This document shows positions 1 to 9,717 of a DNA stretch of 64,000 nt, piece after piece; position 1 is the stretch's first letter; each line of letters begins with the position of its first letter. The DNA is taken from the NCBI GenBank assembly GCA_022793895.1, contig JAAWDS010000046.1, forward strand, positions 1 through 64,000. The letters run 5' to 3'. The stretch is from Provencibacterium sp. (GTDB taxonomy: Bacteria > Bacillota > Clostridia > Oscillospirales > Ruminococcaceae). Both the position numbers and the translations under genes were made by a program. The notes beneath the pieces are model-generated. The model did not search any database, was not told the origin of the DNA, and was given only the letters and a program-made list of their open reading frames with translations.

Positions 1-274
1 AATTTAGTATCTCTATACACGCACATTGGCAAACCCACCTTGAAACGTGTAGCTTACGCTCAATATCAATATTTGCGCGGAGCCGAAGGGGGGTGACAAA
101 AAACGCGGCGCTTTTTTTGACACCCCCCTTTTTTCTGCAAGCCGGAGACGCGCTTATGGCCCAAAAATTTCTTTTCCGGTTGACGGAAAGAGGCCGCCTG
201 CAAGTGCAGGAAACCTCCGGTTCCCTTCGCATCTTTGCAGGCGGCCCTTTTCTTCTTTTTCATCTGAACGGCTA

Positions 275-1969
275 TCAGCCGTTTTCCGGACGGCGATCGT
301 TTTCCCGAATCTCTACCCGGCGGATTTTCCCGCTTACCGTCTTGGGGAGCTCCTCCACAAATTCCACCACGCGCGGGTATTTATAAGGCGCCGTCACCTT
401 CTTCACGTGGTTTTGCAGCTCCTTTTTCAGCGCTTCGCTGGGCGCATAGCCCCGGTTCCTGGCCAACACCACCGTGGCCTTGACCACCTGGCCGCGCACC
501 GGGTCGGGTACGGCCGTCACCGCGCACTCCAGCACCGACGGGTGCGTCAGCAGCGCGCTCTCCACCTCGAAGGGCCCGATGCGGTAGCCGGAGCACTTAA
601 TCACATCGTCGTTCCGGCCCTCAAACCACAAATAGCCCTCAGAATCGCGCCAGGCCATATCCCCGGTGTTGTAAACGCCGCCCGTCCAGGAACGCTCCAT
701 CGCCGCCTCATCCTGGTAATAACAGCGGAAAAGGCCGGTAGGATGGCTTTTATCGGTGTTTTTAATGACAATGGAACCCACAACGCCATCCTCGCAGGAG
801 ACGCCGTTTTCGTCCACGATATCCAGATCATAGAGCGGAGAAGGCTTCCCGGTGGAGCCGGGCTTGACCTTGAACCAGGGAAAATTCGCAATGATAACGC
901 TGGTCTCCGATTGTCCGAAGCCCTCGCGCACCTCCAGCCCGGTGGCCTCCTTAAACCGGTAATAAACCTCCGGGTTGAGCGGCTCGCCCGCTATCCCGCA
1001 GTGACGGATGGAACTGAAGTCGCAGACGGAGAGATCCTCCTTAATAAGAAACCGGTAGATGGTCGGCGGCGCGCAGAAGCTGGTCAGCCGCAGCCGGTCC
1101 ATCGTTTGCAGCAGCTTCACCGCGTTGAATTTATCGGTATCATAAGCCACGTTGACGGCGCCGCAGATCCATTGGCCGAAGATCTTTCCCCAGGCAAACT
1201 TTGCCCAGCCCGAATCGGAAACGGTCAGGTGCAGCCCCTCATCCTCCACCTGCTGCCAATACTTGGCGGTGACAATGTGGCCGAGCGGATAATCAAAGTC
1301 ATGCAGAATCATCTTGGGCATCCCGGTGGTGCCCGATGAGAAGTAGACCAGCATGGGATCGCGGTTGGCGGTGTCCTCCGGCGTGCCGGACGGGCGGGGA
1401 TGGCTCTCGCCGGCCGCCTCATAAGCCTTTCGGAAATCCAGGTAGGGCCCGCCCGCAGGGACATTCTCCCCGACAATCCCCACATGCAGCAGGGTGGGGC
1501 AGTTCTCTAAGGAAAGAGAGATATGATGTAAAATATCCGCGTCATCCACCGCGGTGATCATCTTAACGCCGGCGGCGTTGCAGCGGTAGATAATGTCCTT
1601 CTCGGTCAGCTGAAAGGAGGCCGGGATGCACACCGCCCCGATTTTGCAAAGCCCCACAATGCACAGCCACGCTTCCACCCGCTGCTTGAGCATCAGCATC
1701 ACCGTATCGCCCTTTCGAATGCCGAGCGCACGGTAGGCGTTGGCTACCTGGGAGGAGAGGCGGGAGACGTCGCCAAAGGAGAGGCGGCGCTCCTCCCCAT
1801 CGTCGTTACACCAAACCAGCGCGGGCTTGTCCGGCTGCAACCGGGCATACTCGTCCACAACGTCATAGGCAAAATTAAAGCGATCCGGGATATTCAGCCG
1901 GTAGTTCTCTTTAAAATCCTCATAGCTTTTAAACTCCTGGCGCGGGAGGAATCGATCCAGCAGGTTCAT
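275..1969 (-). CDS. AMP-binding acyl-CoA synthetase (acetyl/medium-chain acyl-CoA synthetase-like)
   Basis: 564 aa ORF; YFSSGTTGMPKMILHD AMP-binding signature, YNTGDMAWRDSEGYLWFEGRNDDVIKCSGYRIGPFEVE and C-terminal PKTVSGKIRR motifs. Confidence 0.93.
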   Translation of the reverse strand: MNLLDRFLPRQEFKSYEDFKENYRLNIPDRFNFAYDVVDEYARLQPDKPALVWCNDDGEERRLSFGDVSRLSSQVANAYRALGIRKGDTVMLMLKQRVEAWLCIVGLCKIGAVCIPASFQLTEKDIIYRCNAAGVKMITAVDDADILHHISLSLENCPTLLHVGIVGENVPAGGPYLDFRKAYEAAGESHPRPSGTPEDTANRDPMLVYFSSGTTGMPKMILHDFDYPLGHIVTAKYWQQVEDEGLHLTVSDSGWAKFAWGKIFGQWICGAVNVAYDTDKFNAVKLLQTMDRLRLTSFCAPPTIYRFLIKEDLSVCDFSSIRHCGIAGEPLNPEVYYRFKEATGLEVREGFGQSETSVIIANFPWFKVKPGSTGKPSPLYDLDIVDENGVSCEDGVVGSIVIKNTDKSHPTGLFRCYYQDEAAMERSWTGGVYNTGDMAWRDSEGYLWFEGRNDDVIKCSGYRIGPFEVESALLTHPSVLECAVTAVPDPVRGQVVKATVVLARNRGYAPSEALKKELQNHVKKVTAPYKYPRVVEFVEELPKTVSGKIRRVEIRENDRRPENG

Positions 1970-1985
1970 CGTTCAGCACCCCTTT

Positions 1986-2534
1986 CTATTCATTAATAAT
2001 GGTGATAAAGCGCGCGTCCCCGCCAACCGCCTTTTGCCCATGCGGATTGCGCGGATTGAAATAGATGCAGTCCCCCGCATGCAGGTGGAAATCATGTCCG
2101 TTGATGGTGACGGCGACCGTCCCCTCCAGCACATAGTTAAATTCTTGGCCGCCGTGCGCGACCATCTCAGCCGGTTCATCGTCCGCGCCCAAGGTAACAA
2201 GCATGGGCTCCATATCGCGCCCACGATAGTTGTAAGCCAGGGAAATGAAGCTATAGCCCGGATAGCGCTCTACCGCCACGCCCTTCCCGCCGCGCACGAT
2301 GGTATAGTCGTTCATGCGCGGCTCGGTTCCGGTCAGCAATACGGTGGGATCCACCTGCAACACACCGGCTACCGCATACAATACGCCGATAGGGATATCC
2401 TCATTCCCGTTTTCATAGTCCAGATAGGTTTGCAGCGGAAGATTTACCTGCGCGGCCACCTGGTTCGGCTCAATTTCCAAAATCTCTCGCAGCTCCTTGA
2501 TCCGGTTCGCTACCTGTTGCAGTTCGTTTCCCAT
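1986..2534 (-). CDS. XRE-family transcriptional regulator with C-terminal cupin domain
   Basis: N-terminal HTH (IKELREILEIEPNQVAAQVNLPLQTYLDYENG), C-terminal cupin (HGGQEFNYVLEGTVAVTINGHDFHLHAGDCIYFNPRNPH); directly upstream of the acyl-CoA synthetase on the same strand. Confidence 0.92.
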   Translation of the reverse strand: MGNELQQVANRIKELREILEIEPNQVAAQVNLPLQTYLDYENGNEDIPIGVLYAVAGVLQVDPTVLLTGTEPRMNDYTIVRGGKGVAVERYPGYSFISLAYNYRGRDMEPMLVTLGADDEPAEMVAHGGQEFNYVLEGTVAVTINGHDFHLHAGDCIYFNPRNPHGQKAVGGDARFITIINE

Positions 2535-2703
2535 TCATTACCCTCCGTTTCGTCTGTTTGCTTTCGGAATGCTTCGGCCGGCATGCGCCGCCGGGGCGGC
2601 TGTGCCATAGCATAGCAAGCGATAGAGATGTATTTTATTATTTTAACATCCCCTCTCCCCTATTGCAATAAAGGAAGGGAAAACTGTCAATTTTTTTAAT
2701 CCG

Positions 2704-2732
2704 TTGCTGTCCTTCGGAAAATACGGTATACT
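2704..2732 (+). promoter_or_regulatory. Putative sigma-A promoter for exodeoxyribonuclease III
   Basis: TTGCTG-N17-TATACT, about 35 bp upstream of the ATG. Confidence 0.55.
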
Positions 2733-2767
2733 ATAAACGGATTTCATGTTTAAGGAGGAAATGGGTC

Positions 2768-3526
2768 ATGAAGCTCATTTCATGGAATGTAAACGGCCTG
2801 CGCGCCTGCCTCAATAAAGGGTTCTCGGAATTTTTCGAGTCGCAGCAAGCGGATATCTTCAGCATTCAGGAAACCAAAATGCAGCCCGGACAGGCGGAAA
2901 TTGCGTTTCCCGGCTACCAGGTCTACTGGAACAGCGCGCAGAAAAAGGGATATTCCGGCACAGCCGTTTTCTCCCGCCGGGAACCGGTTCAGGTGCGCTG
3001 CGGCATCGGCCGGGACGAGTTTGACGGGGAGGGCCGGGTGCTCACGCTGGAATTTCCGGATTTCGCGCTGGTCAACGTCTATTCCCCCAATGCGCAGCGG
3101 GATCTGGCCCGGATTGAATTTCGCGTCGCCTTTGAGGATGCCCTGCGCGCCTATCTTCTCGATTTAGACGCCCGTCTCCCAGTGATTGTCTGCGGGGATA
3201 TGAACGTGGCCCGCTTCCCCATCGATCTCAAGAACCCAAAGCCGAACGAGGGGAACGCCGGCTATTCCGAACCGGAGCGCGCCAAGATGGAGGAGCTGCT
3301 CCAAAGCGGCTTTACCGACACCTTCCGCATGCTCTATCCGGATAAGGAGGGCGCTTATACCTGGTGGTCCTATCTCTATCAGGCCCGTTCGCGGAACATC
3401 GGGTGGCGAATCGACTATTTTCTTGCCAGCCAGCGGCTACAGAGCCGGATACGCGACAGCCTCATCTTTGCCGACATACCAGGCAGCGATCACTGCCCGG
3501 TAGGGCTGCTTCTGGATGAGAACTAA
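2768..3526 (+). CDS. xth: Exodeoxyribonuclease III
   Basis: 252 aa; MKLISWNVNGLRACL, IQETKMQ, CGDMNVA, GSDHCPVGL motifs of the ExoIII/AP endonuclease family; preceded by AAGGAGG. Confidence 0.95.
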   Translation: MKLISWNVNGLRACLNKGFSEFFESQQADIFSIQETKMQPGQAEIAFPGYQVYWNSAQKKGYSGTAVFSRREPVQVRCGIGRDEFDGEGRVLTLEFPDFALVNVYSPNAQRDLARIEFRVAFEDALRAYLLDLDARLPVIVCGDMNVARFPIDLKNPKPNEGNAGYSEPERAKMEELLQSGFTDTFRMLYPDKEGAYTWWSYLYQARSRNIGWRIDYFLASQRLQSRIRDSLIFADIPGSDHCPVGLLLDEN

Positions 3527-3695
3527 CGGTCGAAGAGACTGGATCTTTGTTAAAGGCCGCCAAACCCCAGGGTATGGCGCTCTTAGAAAGCAGAAGCAAA
3601 ACCAGCGTCCTCCGGCCCCAGGCAGTTAACAAGGCTTGTCCTACCCATCCGTTAAAAGTGTAAATCTTCAACCGGCGAAAAACGCGAATAAAGGC

Positions 3696-3724
3696 TTGAC
3701 AAAATATTTCCGCCATGCTATAAT
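3696..3724 (+). promoter_or_regulatory. Consensus sigma-A promoter for tRNA-Leu
   Basis: TTGACA-N17-TATAAT ending 15 bp before the tRNA. Confidence 0.8.
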
Positions 3725-3739
3725 AACCAACGTTGACAC

Positions 3740-3826
3740 GCGGGTATGGCGGAATTGGCAGACGCGTTAGATTCAGGTTCTAATGGTCGCAAGGCTGTGC
3801 AGGTTCAAGTCCTGTTACCCGCACCA
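3740..3826 (+). tRNA. tRNA-Leu (anticodon CAG), CCA encoded
   Basis: Acceptor GCGGGTA/TACCCGC pairs; anticodon stem TTAGA-TTCAGGT-TCTAA; T-arm GGTTCAAGTCC; long variable arm; terminal ACCA. Confidence 0.95.
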
Positions 3827-3830
3827 AATA

Positions 3831-3860
3831 AAAACACCGGTCTTTAGGACCGGTGTTTTT
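3831..3860 (+). terminator. Intrinsic terminator of tRNA-Leu
   Basis: AAAACACCGGTC-tttag-GACCGGTGTTTTT. Confidence 0.85.
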
Positions 3861-3894
3861 ATTTGCCATAGCTCTCTATCCGTAAGTCTTATGG

Positions 3895-4465
3895 GGATAA
3901 TCATCAAATTTCCCTTTCGCTGATCCTCCAAGGAAACCGGCCTAGAGCGCGTGATGCAGAAATCCAGGCGGATGAAAATATCTGCTTAACGAAAAGGGAA
4001 GCCTTCGCCGGTTACACCGCCTGCTTGAGGGCCGGCAAAAAGAAATCGTAAATGTGCTAGAAGGGTTGCTGGGCGGTTTAACGCCTGAGAATTTGGAGCT
4101 TCGGTTTGAAAAGGCAAAAGAGCTTTTGGAAGCGGTACGCAAACAAACAGAAGAGAAAGTGGAAGAGGGCGTCCGCTGAAAATATTTCCCGGCTTTTCAC
4201 AAAGGCGAAAAGCCGATGGGATTCCCTGCTGGAAAAATCTCCGTCTTCCAAGCAGCTTTATTTGAAACAGGCGGATAAATGCGCTATAATTTGAAAGAGA
4301 GATATTTCTATCCAGAGCATGCAGGCGAGTGGATCTATGATTTTTTGGAGCTTTATCTCAGCTTCACGACATAGCGTTTCCGAAAGAAGACGTTCCAAAT
4401 CCAGAGCGGGGAGTAGCCGTCAAACCGGAGCGCTACAGGCGCTGGAACGCATAAAACAAAAAAGG
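3895..4465 (+). pseudogene. Degraded or frameshifted small-gene remnants
   Basis: Coding-like peptides interrupted at homopolymers, e.g. KYLLNEKGSLRRLHRLLEGRQKEIVNVLEGLLGGLTPENLELRFEKAKELLEAVRKQTEEKVEEGVR* and MRYNLKERYFYPEHAGEWIYDF(fs)GALSQLHDIAFPKEDVPNPERGVAVKPERYRRWNA*. Confidence 0.4.
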
Positions 4466-4479
4466 GAGAGACTAAGGAG

Positions 4480-5388
4480 ATGCCTGATTTTACCGCCCAC
4501 TTTTTGTTAGGAGAAGAGCTCTGCCGCCGGCTGCCGGAGGAAGGCAGGAAGGCCGCTTTGCGCGTGCCATGCGCTTTTTATTGGGGGCTTCAAGGCCCGG
4601 ATCCGCTGTTTTATGGAGGACCGCGGCTGTCCGGTTACGGATCCGAGCTGCACCGCCGGGATCCTGAAAAGCTGCTGCGCCTGCTCGGCTTGCAGGTTCT
4701 GCGCGCTCAAGGAAAACGCCGGGATATTCTGGTCAGTTATCTGCTCGGATTTCTGTGCCATTACGCAATGGATGCCCGCCTGCACCCCTATATCTACTGC
4801 CTGGAGGAACGCCTGCGGACCGGACGTTCCCCAAAGGAATGGCGCGCGCTACATGGAGAGATAGAATGCCGGATGGATGAAGAGCTGTACCTATTGAAAA
4901 AAAAGGAACCTATCCTCCGTTTCAGGCCGGAAATGTACTGCTTGGAGTCAGAGGTAATCGCCGCACTCTCCAGACTATACCGCGCGGTTATCTATGGGGT
5001 GCTGGGGGTGCGGGAAACACCTGCGGGAATTGCCCAGGCGTTCCGCCTCTGCCTACGGGTTGCGCAGTTGGTCTATACCCCGCAGGCCCGCATGTGCCGG
5101 CCGGTACTTGCTCTTATAGAGCGTACCGCAGGCCAGCCGGGCGTCTTTTCCAGCCATATCAAACGCTGCAACCGGCGGGGGGATATTCTGAACTTGCGGC
5201 ATGCCGCATGGCGGAATTTTTCAGAGCCTGATACGGAGCGGTTCGACAGCGTGCCTGAGCTGTTTGAACAGGCGGTGCAGGATGCGCAGCGCCTGTGTAT
5301 GCGGTTTCTTTCCTCCCTAAAGGAAGGGCATTGTCCTCAGCTGTCTGCGCTCCCTGCTTTCGATGCCGGGAATTTCAAACGGTTCTAA
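4480..5388 (+). CDS. Zinc-dependent phospholipase C family protein
   Basis: 302 aa; starts MPDFTAHFLLGEEL, with WGLQGPDPLFY and GFLCHYAMDARLHPY typical of Zn-dependent PLC-like proteins. Confidence 0.8.
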   Translation: MPDFTAHFLLGEELCRRLPEEGRKAALRVPCAFYWGLQGPDPLFYGGPRLSGYGSELHRRDPEKLLRLLGLQVLRAQGKRRDILVSYLLGFLCHYAMDARLHPYIYCLEERLRTGRSPKEWRALHGEIECRMDEELYLLKKKEPILRFRPEMYCLESEVIAALSRLYRAVIYGVLGVRETPAGIAQAFRLCLRVAQLVYTPQARMCRPVLALIERTAGQPGVFSSHIKRCNRRGDILNLRHAAWRNFSEPDTERFDSVPELFEQAVQDAQRLCMRFLSSLKEGHCPQLSALPAFDAGNFKRF

Positions 5389-5515
5389 AAGCGGAAACCG
5401 AGACTCCCCGCCTTCTGTCCATGCCTGCGGCCGCCGCAGCAGCAGCGGGAAGCGCCTGCCCGTTTGAATATCTTTCGCCGTAAACGGTAAAAAAGGGATT
5501 TTTCTGCAAAAACGC

Positions 5516-5544
5516 TGGACATGCCTTTTTTTATATGCTATAAT
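5516..5544 (+). promoter_or_regulatory. Sigma-A promoter for tRNA-Val
   Basis: TGGACA-N17-TATAAT. Confidence 0.65.
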
Positions 5545-5562
5545 AGTTTCCGTTACCAATAG

Positions 5563-5639
5563 GGAGGCATAGCTCAGCTGGTCAGAGTGCCTGCTTCACA
5601 CGCAGGAGGTCCACGGTTCGAGCCCGTGTGTCTCCACCA
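5563..5639 (+). tRNA. tRNA-Val (anticodon CAC), CCA encoded
   Basis: Acceptor GGAGGCA/TGTCTCC; anticodon loop TTCACAC; T-arm CACGGTTCGAGCCCGTG; terminal ACCA. Confidence 0.95.
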
Positions 5640-5640
5640 G

Positions 5641-5675
5641 ATAAATCCCAGAACCATCTAGGTTCTGGGATTTAT
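5641..5675 (+). terminator. Intrinsic terminator of tRNA-Val
   Basis: 15-bp perfect stem ATAAATCCCAGAACC-atcta-GGTTCTGGGATTTAT. Confidence 0.75.
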
Positions 5676-6046
5676 TTCATGGTCATAAAACCTTCCTTTC
5701 GTTCGTAATATATGAATAGCGGCGCTGTGAAAAAACCGCCCGCCTCATCCATACGCTTTTTCGACCGTTTCCTAAAATTTTTTCCAATTCCTACCCAGTT
5801 TGGTTTCCTTAATTTTCTCATAATTTTACAAAAACATTAAATAATTACAATATTTTATATATATTTTCGATTGTTTTATTAACGTTTTAATGAAAAATTT
5901 CAGTTTGGTTTCTGTTTTATAAGAGGTATTACTCCTTCTGAAGCATGTTTCCATCGTAATTATTCATTAATAAGCATTTGCAAAAAAATTCATTTTGAGG
6001 TAAAATAAATCTAAACATCCAATATTATTAGAAAAGGGCTGAGAAA

Positions 6047-7708
6047 ATGAAACACTCCATCAAAACCGCGGTGTGGATCCGAGTTATCATCATTTTCCTC
6101 GTTGTCATTATTAGCGGATCGACTACAATGATTGGTATACGGGGAATCAACCAATTTAATCAGTCCACCAGGCAGGCTACCGCCATTCTTTCTACGGCTT
6201 TAAACGCGGAAAAGGCGCATTATAGCTGGATTGAAAATCTCAGCTCCGCCGTTGGTCTAGGAACGGACTTCACCGGCAGCACCGATTACACCGGCTGCTC
6301 TTTGGGCCAGTGGCTCTATAATACCGATCCCGAATCCCTTCCTGATCCGAAATTGGCGCAGCTTATGCAGGAGATCGAGCCGCTGCACCGGACGGTTCAT
6401 GAGTCTGCAACCGAGATTTTAGCCCTGCAAGCTACCGACTACGAACTTGCCCGTTCTACATATTTGAACGTTACCCGCGCTAATGTGAACAAGCTCATTA
6501 AGCTGTTGGATGAGGTGAGCGCTCTTTCCAACGATCTGGTTGTTCGTTATGAGCGCGATCTGAACATTGCCATTGCCTTTACCAATGTGGTGAGCGTGAT
6601 AACGATCCTTCTCATCCTGATTGTCAGCTACCTGTTGATCCGCTTTATTGTCAAACGGCTTATCGATCCGATCCAGAAGATCACCGTATCCGGACGGCAG
6701 CTCTCAGAGGGGCATCTCGGCTTTCATATTGATATTCACGGCGAGGACGAGATCGGTCAGCTGGCAGAAAGCCTGAACTCCTCCAGCCAAACGCTCTCCC
6801 GTTACATTGAGGATATCTCTGAAAAGCTGCATGCGTTGGCGCAGGGAGATCTTACCATTAAAAATGATTTGCAGTACATCGGCGATTTCACCCGTATTCA
6901 GGATTCTATCGCCCTTATTATTGAACAGCTGAACGGCACAATGACCCAGATCGATCAGGCCGCCCTGGAGGTCTCCCGCGGCGCAGAGCAGATTTCCAAC
7001 AGCGCCCAGGCTCTGGCGCAGGGCGCAACCGAGCAGTCTGAAGAAATCGATCAGCTCTTGGATCGCCTGCAAAACGTATCCGAGCAGATCCGCGGCAATG
7101 CAGACGATGCCGCGTTGACCAGCAACGTCACCGCAGAGGTCGGACAGCAGATCGAAATCTGCAACCAGCAGATGCACGAGATGGCGACGGCCATGCAGGA
7201 GATTAGCCACAGCTCCGAGCAGATTGAAAATATTATCAATACGATTGAGGACATTGCCTTCCAGACCAATATCCTTGCGCTGAATGCAGCGGTTGAGGCC
7301 GCCCGTGCAGGAAGCGCCGGCAAGGGCTTTGCCGTGGTTGCCGATGAAGTCCGCAACCTCGCCTCTAAGAGCGCCGAAGCCGCCCAAAGCACAACCGCCC
7401 TGATCGAGCAGTCTCTTTCCTCGGTCAAGTCTGGCGTTGGTTTAATGGAGAGCACGCAGCAATCGCTGGATTCCGTGGTGGCAGGCGCCCACACCGTGCT
7501 CGAAAAGGTGAAAAACATCTCGGATTCCTCTGCGGAGCAGACCGAAACCATCAGCAACATCAACGTCAGCATTTCACAGATCGCGCAGGTGGTTCAAACG
7601 AATTCCGCCACTTCGGAAGAGAGCGCCGCTGCCAGCGAAGAGCTGTCCGGTCAGGCGCAGGCCCTTCAAAGCCTGGTTGGTCGTTTCCAGTTGAACAACT
7701 CCCTCTAA
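6047..7708 (+). CDS. Methyl-accepting chemotaxis protein with extracytoplasmic CZB-like sensor region
   Basis: 553 aa; TM1, periplasmic segment with AHYSW...TGCSLGQWL...LHRTVHE, TM2, HAMP, and the MCP signalling tip [34 protein letters not shown]. Confidence 0.95.
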   Translation: MKHSIKTAVWIRVIIIFLVVIISGSTTMIGIRGINQFNQSTRQATAILSTALNAEKAHYSWIENLSSAVGLGTDFTGSTDYTGCSLGQWLYNTDPESLPDPKLAQLMQEIEPLHRTVHESATEILALQATDYELARSTYLNVTRANVNKLIKLLDEVSALSNDLVVRYERDLNIAIAFTNVVSVITILLILIVSYLLIRFIVKRLIDPIQKITVSGRQLSEGHLGFHIDIHGEDEIGQLAESLNSSSQTLSRYIEDISEKLHALAQGDLTIKNDLQYIGDFTRIQDSIALIIEQLNGTMTQIDQAALEVSRGAEQISNSAQALAQGATEQSEEIDQLLDRLQNVSEQIRGNADDAALTSNVTAEVGQQIEICNQQMHEMATAMQEISHSSEQIENIINTIEDIAFQTNILALNAAVEAARAGSAGKGFAVVADEVRNLASKSAEAAQSTTALIEQSLSSVKSGVGLMESTQQSLDSVVAGAHTVLEKVKNISDSSAEQTETISNINVSISQIAQVVQTNSATSEESAAASEELSGQAQALQSLVGRFQLNNSL

Positions 7709-7738
7709 AAATGACGGCTCTCTAATAACGGTAAACAA

Positions 7739-7779
7739 AGAACACCCCTTCATCCCGTTGCAGGATGAAGGGGTGTTCT
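7739..7779. terminator. Bidirectional terminator hairpin
   Basis: AGAACACCCCTTCATCC-cgttgca-GGATGAAGGGGTGTTCT. Confidence 0.75.
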
Positions 7780-7830
7780 AAATGACGTCCGAGAAGAAGG
7801 CCGTCTTTTTTTTACCGGTCCTTCATTCGA

Positions 7831-8127
7831 TTAGGCTTCCCAGTCGCAGACGGCCCGCTCGACGATCACCGTATGAATAAATTCGCGCATTTTCTGGTGC
7901 TCCGGATGGACTTGATAGCCTTCCAACGCCTCGCGGGAATCCAACTCGGTATACAGGCAGAGATCATAGCCCTGGGGATTAAAATTTTTCCCTACTTGCG
8001 CATAACGCAGCCCTGGAACAACGCCAACCAACGCCTCCAGCCCAGTTTTTATCCGCTGCTCCGCTTCCTCGCGCCCGGCGGGCGAATCAAATGCGCGCAG
8101 CTTCCACATGACCATGTGCTTAATCAT
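7831..8127 (-). CDS. Dabb-family (stress-responsive A/B barrel) protein
   Basis: 98 aa; MIKHMVMWKL...YDLCLYTELDSREALEGYQVHPEHQKMREFI. Confidence 0.85.
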   Translation of the reverse strand: MIKHMVMWKLRAFDSPAGREEAEQRIKTGLEALVGVVPGLRYAQVGKNFNPQGYDLCLYTELDSREALEGYQVHPEHQKMREFIHTVIVERAVCDWEA

Positions 8128-8184
8128 TTCAAGTATCCTCCTTTTTATTTAGCCGGTTAGGCCCTTCTGAGGAGAGCGAGACCA

Positions 8185-9717
8185 TTATTCCCCGCTTCCC
8201 CAGTATTTCCTATCAAGCCCGCGGTATTGTACCGCTTCGGCAATCTGCCGCCGCCCGATTCGATCCGCTCCATCCAGGTCGGCGATGGTACGCGCCACCT
8301 TGAGGACCCGATCATAAGCGCGCGCCGATAATCCCAACGAATGGAAAGCGCGTTCCAAAAAGGCGTGCGCAGGCCCCTCCAGTTGGCAGGCCATGCGGAC
8401 CGCAGAAGGAGAAAGCCGCGCATTGCAGTCCGCCCCCGTCTGCGCCTGCCGCGCGAGCTGGCGCTCACGAGCGGCCAGCACCCGCGCACGGATAACCTCT
8501 GAGGATTCCGCCTCTCCCTCCCCGGCCAGCTGTTCAAACTGAACCGGCTGCGCCTCGGCAACCAAATCCACCCGATCTAAAAGCGGGCCGGAAACTTTTC
8601 CAATATAACGCAAACGCTGGGTCTGCGAACAACTGCAAGGGTGGGTAGGATGTCCAAAATAGCCGCAGGGGCAAGGGTTCATCGCCGCAACCAACATGCA
8701 ATCACTGGGAAAATGCAGCCGGTAGCCCGCACGCACGATCGAAACCCTGCCATCCTCCAGCGGTTGGCGCATCGCCTCCATAGCCGGGCGGCTAAACTCA
8801 GGCAGCTCATCCAAAAACAGCACGCCGTTGTGCGCCAGCGAGATCTCTCCCGGTTTCGGCGGCGAACCGCCGCCGCAGAGCCCCGCGCCTGAAACCGAAT
8901 GATGCGGAGCACGAAAGGGCCGCGCCGCCGGCATCGGCCGCCCAGGCTCCAGCAGTCCCGCCACCGAGTAGATGCGCGCCGTATCCATCGCCTCTTCAAA
9001 GGTCAAGGGCGGAAGGATAGACGGAAGCCGCTGGGCAATCATGCTCTTCCCCGATCCGGGCGGCCCGATTAGAATCAAATTATGATTCCCCGCCGCCGCT
9101 ATTTCGGCGGCCCTGCGCGCCAGCAATTGGCCGCGCACCTCTCGAAAATCCGGGGAAGCTGCCGGCCCCTCCTGAGAAAAGGGGGTGGGCTCCATAGGAG
9201 GAATCGCCTTCTCCCCCCGCAGATCGCACAGCAGCTCTTCCACATGCGCAACCGGACAAACCTCCAGCCGCTTTACCGCCGCCCCTTCGGCCGCGTTGAG
9301 GGCGGGCAGATAGAATCGCCTCACCCCCCGGCGGCTGCTTTCAAGCGCCATGGAAAGCACTCCGCTGCACGGCCGGACCTCACCGGAAAGGGAGAGCTCC
9401 CCAACCAGCACGCTATCCTCCGGAAAAGCAGGAAGCTGGCCGGTCGCCACCAAAACGCCCACCAAAATGGGCAGATCATAAAGCGCGCCTTGCTTGCGTA
9501 CATCCGCAGGGGCCAGGTTCACCACAATCCGTCCAGGAGGCAGATCGAGTCCGCAATTGCCCATCGCCGCCTTGACGCGATCCCGCGCCTCCTTCACCGA
9601 GGCATCCGGCAGGCCGACAATTTCAAAAACCGGCAGGCCGCGGTGGAAATCCACCTCTACGCTGATCGGGAAAGCCTCAATGCCTGCCAGTCCTAAGCTG
9701 GCAATCTTCGCAAACAA
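8185..9717 (-). CDS. YifB-family Mg-chelatase-like AAA+ ATPase (ComM-like)
   Basis: 510 aa; ILIGPPGSGKSMIAQRLPSILPPL, FRAPHHSVSGAGLCGGGS, LDELPEF, MNPCPCGYFGH motifs. Confidence 0.95.
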   Translation of the reverse strand: MFAKIASLGLAGIEAFPISVEVDFHRGLPVFEIVGLPDASVKEARDRVKAAMGNCGLDLPPGRIVVNLAPADVRKQGALYDLPILVGVLVATGQLPAFPEDSVLVGELSLSGEVRPCSGVLSMALESSRRGVRRFYLPALNAAEGAAVKRLEVCPVAHVEELLCDLRGEKAIPPMEPTPFSQEGPAASPDFREVRGQLLARRAAEIAAAGNHNLILIGPPGSGKSMIAQRLPSILPPLTFEEAMDTARIYSVAGLLEPGRPMPAARPFRAPHHSVSGAGLCGGGSPPKPGEISLAHNGVLFLDELPEFSRPAMEAMRQPLEDGRVSIVRAGYRLHFPSDCMLVAAMNPCPCGYFGHPTHPCSCSQTQRLRYIGKVSGPLLDRVDLVAEAQPVQFEQLAGEGEAESSEVIRARVLAARERQLARQAQTGADCNARLSPSAVRMACQLEGPAHAFLERAFHSLGLSARAYDRVLKVARTIADLDGADRIGRRQIAEAVQYRGLDRKYWGSGE

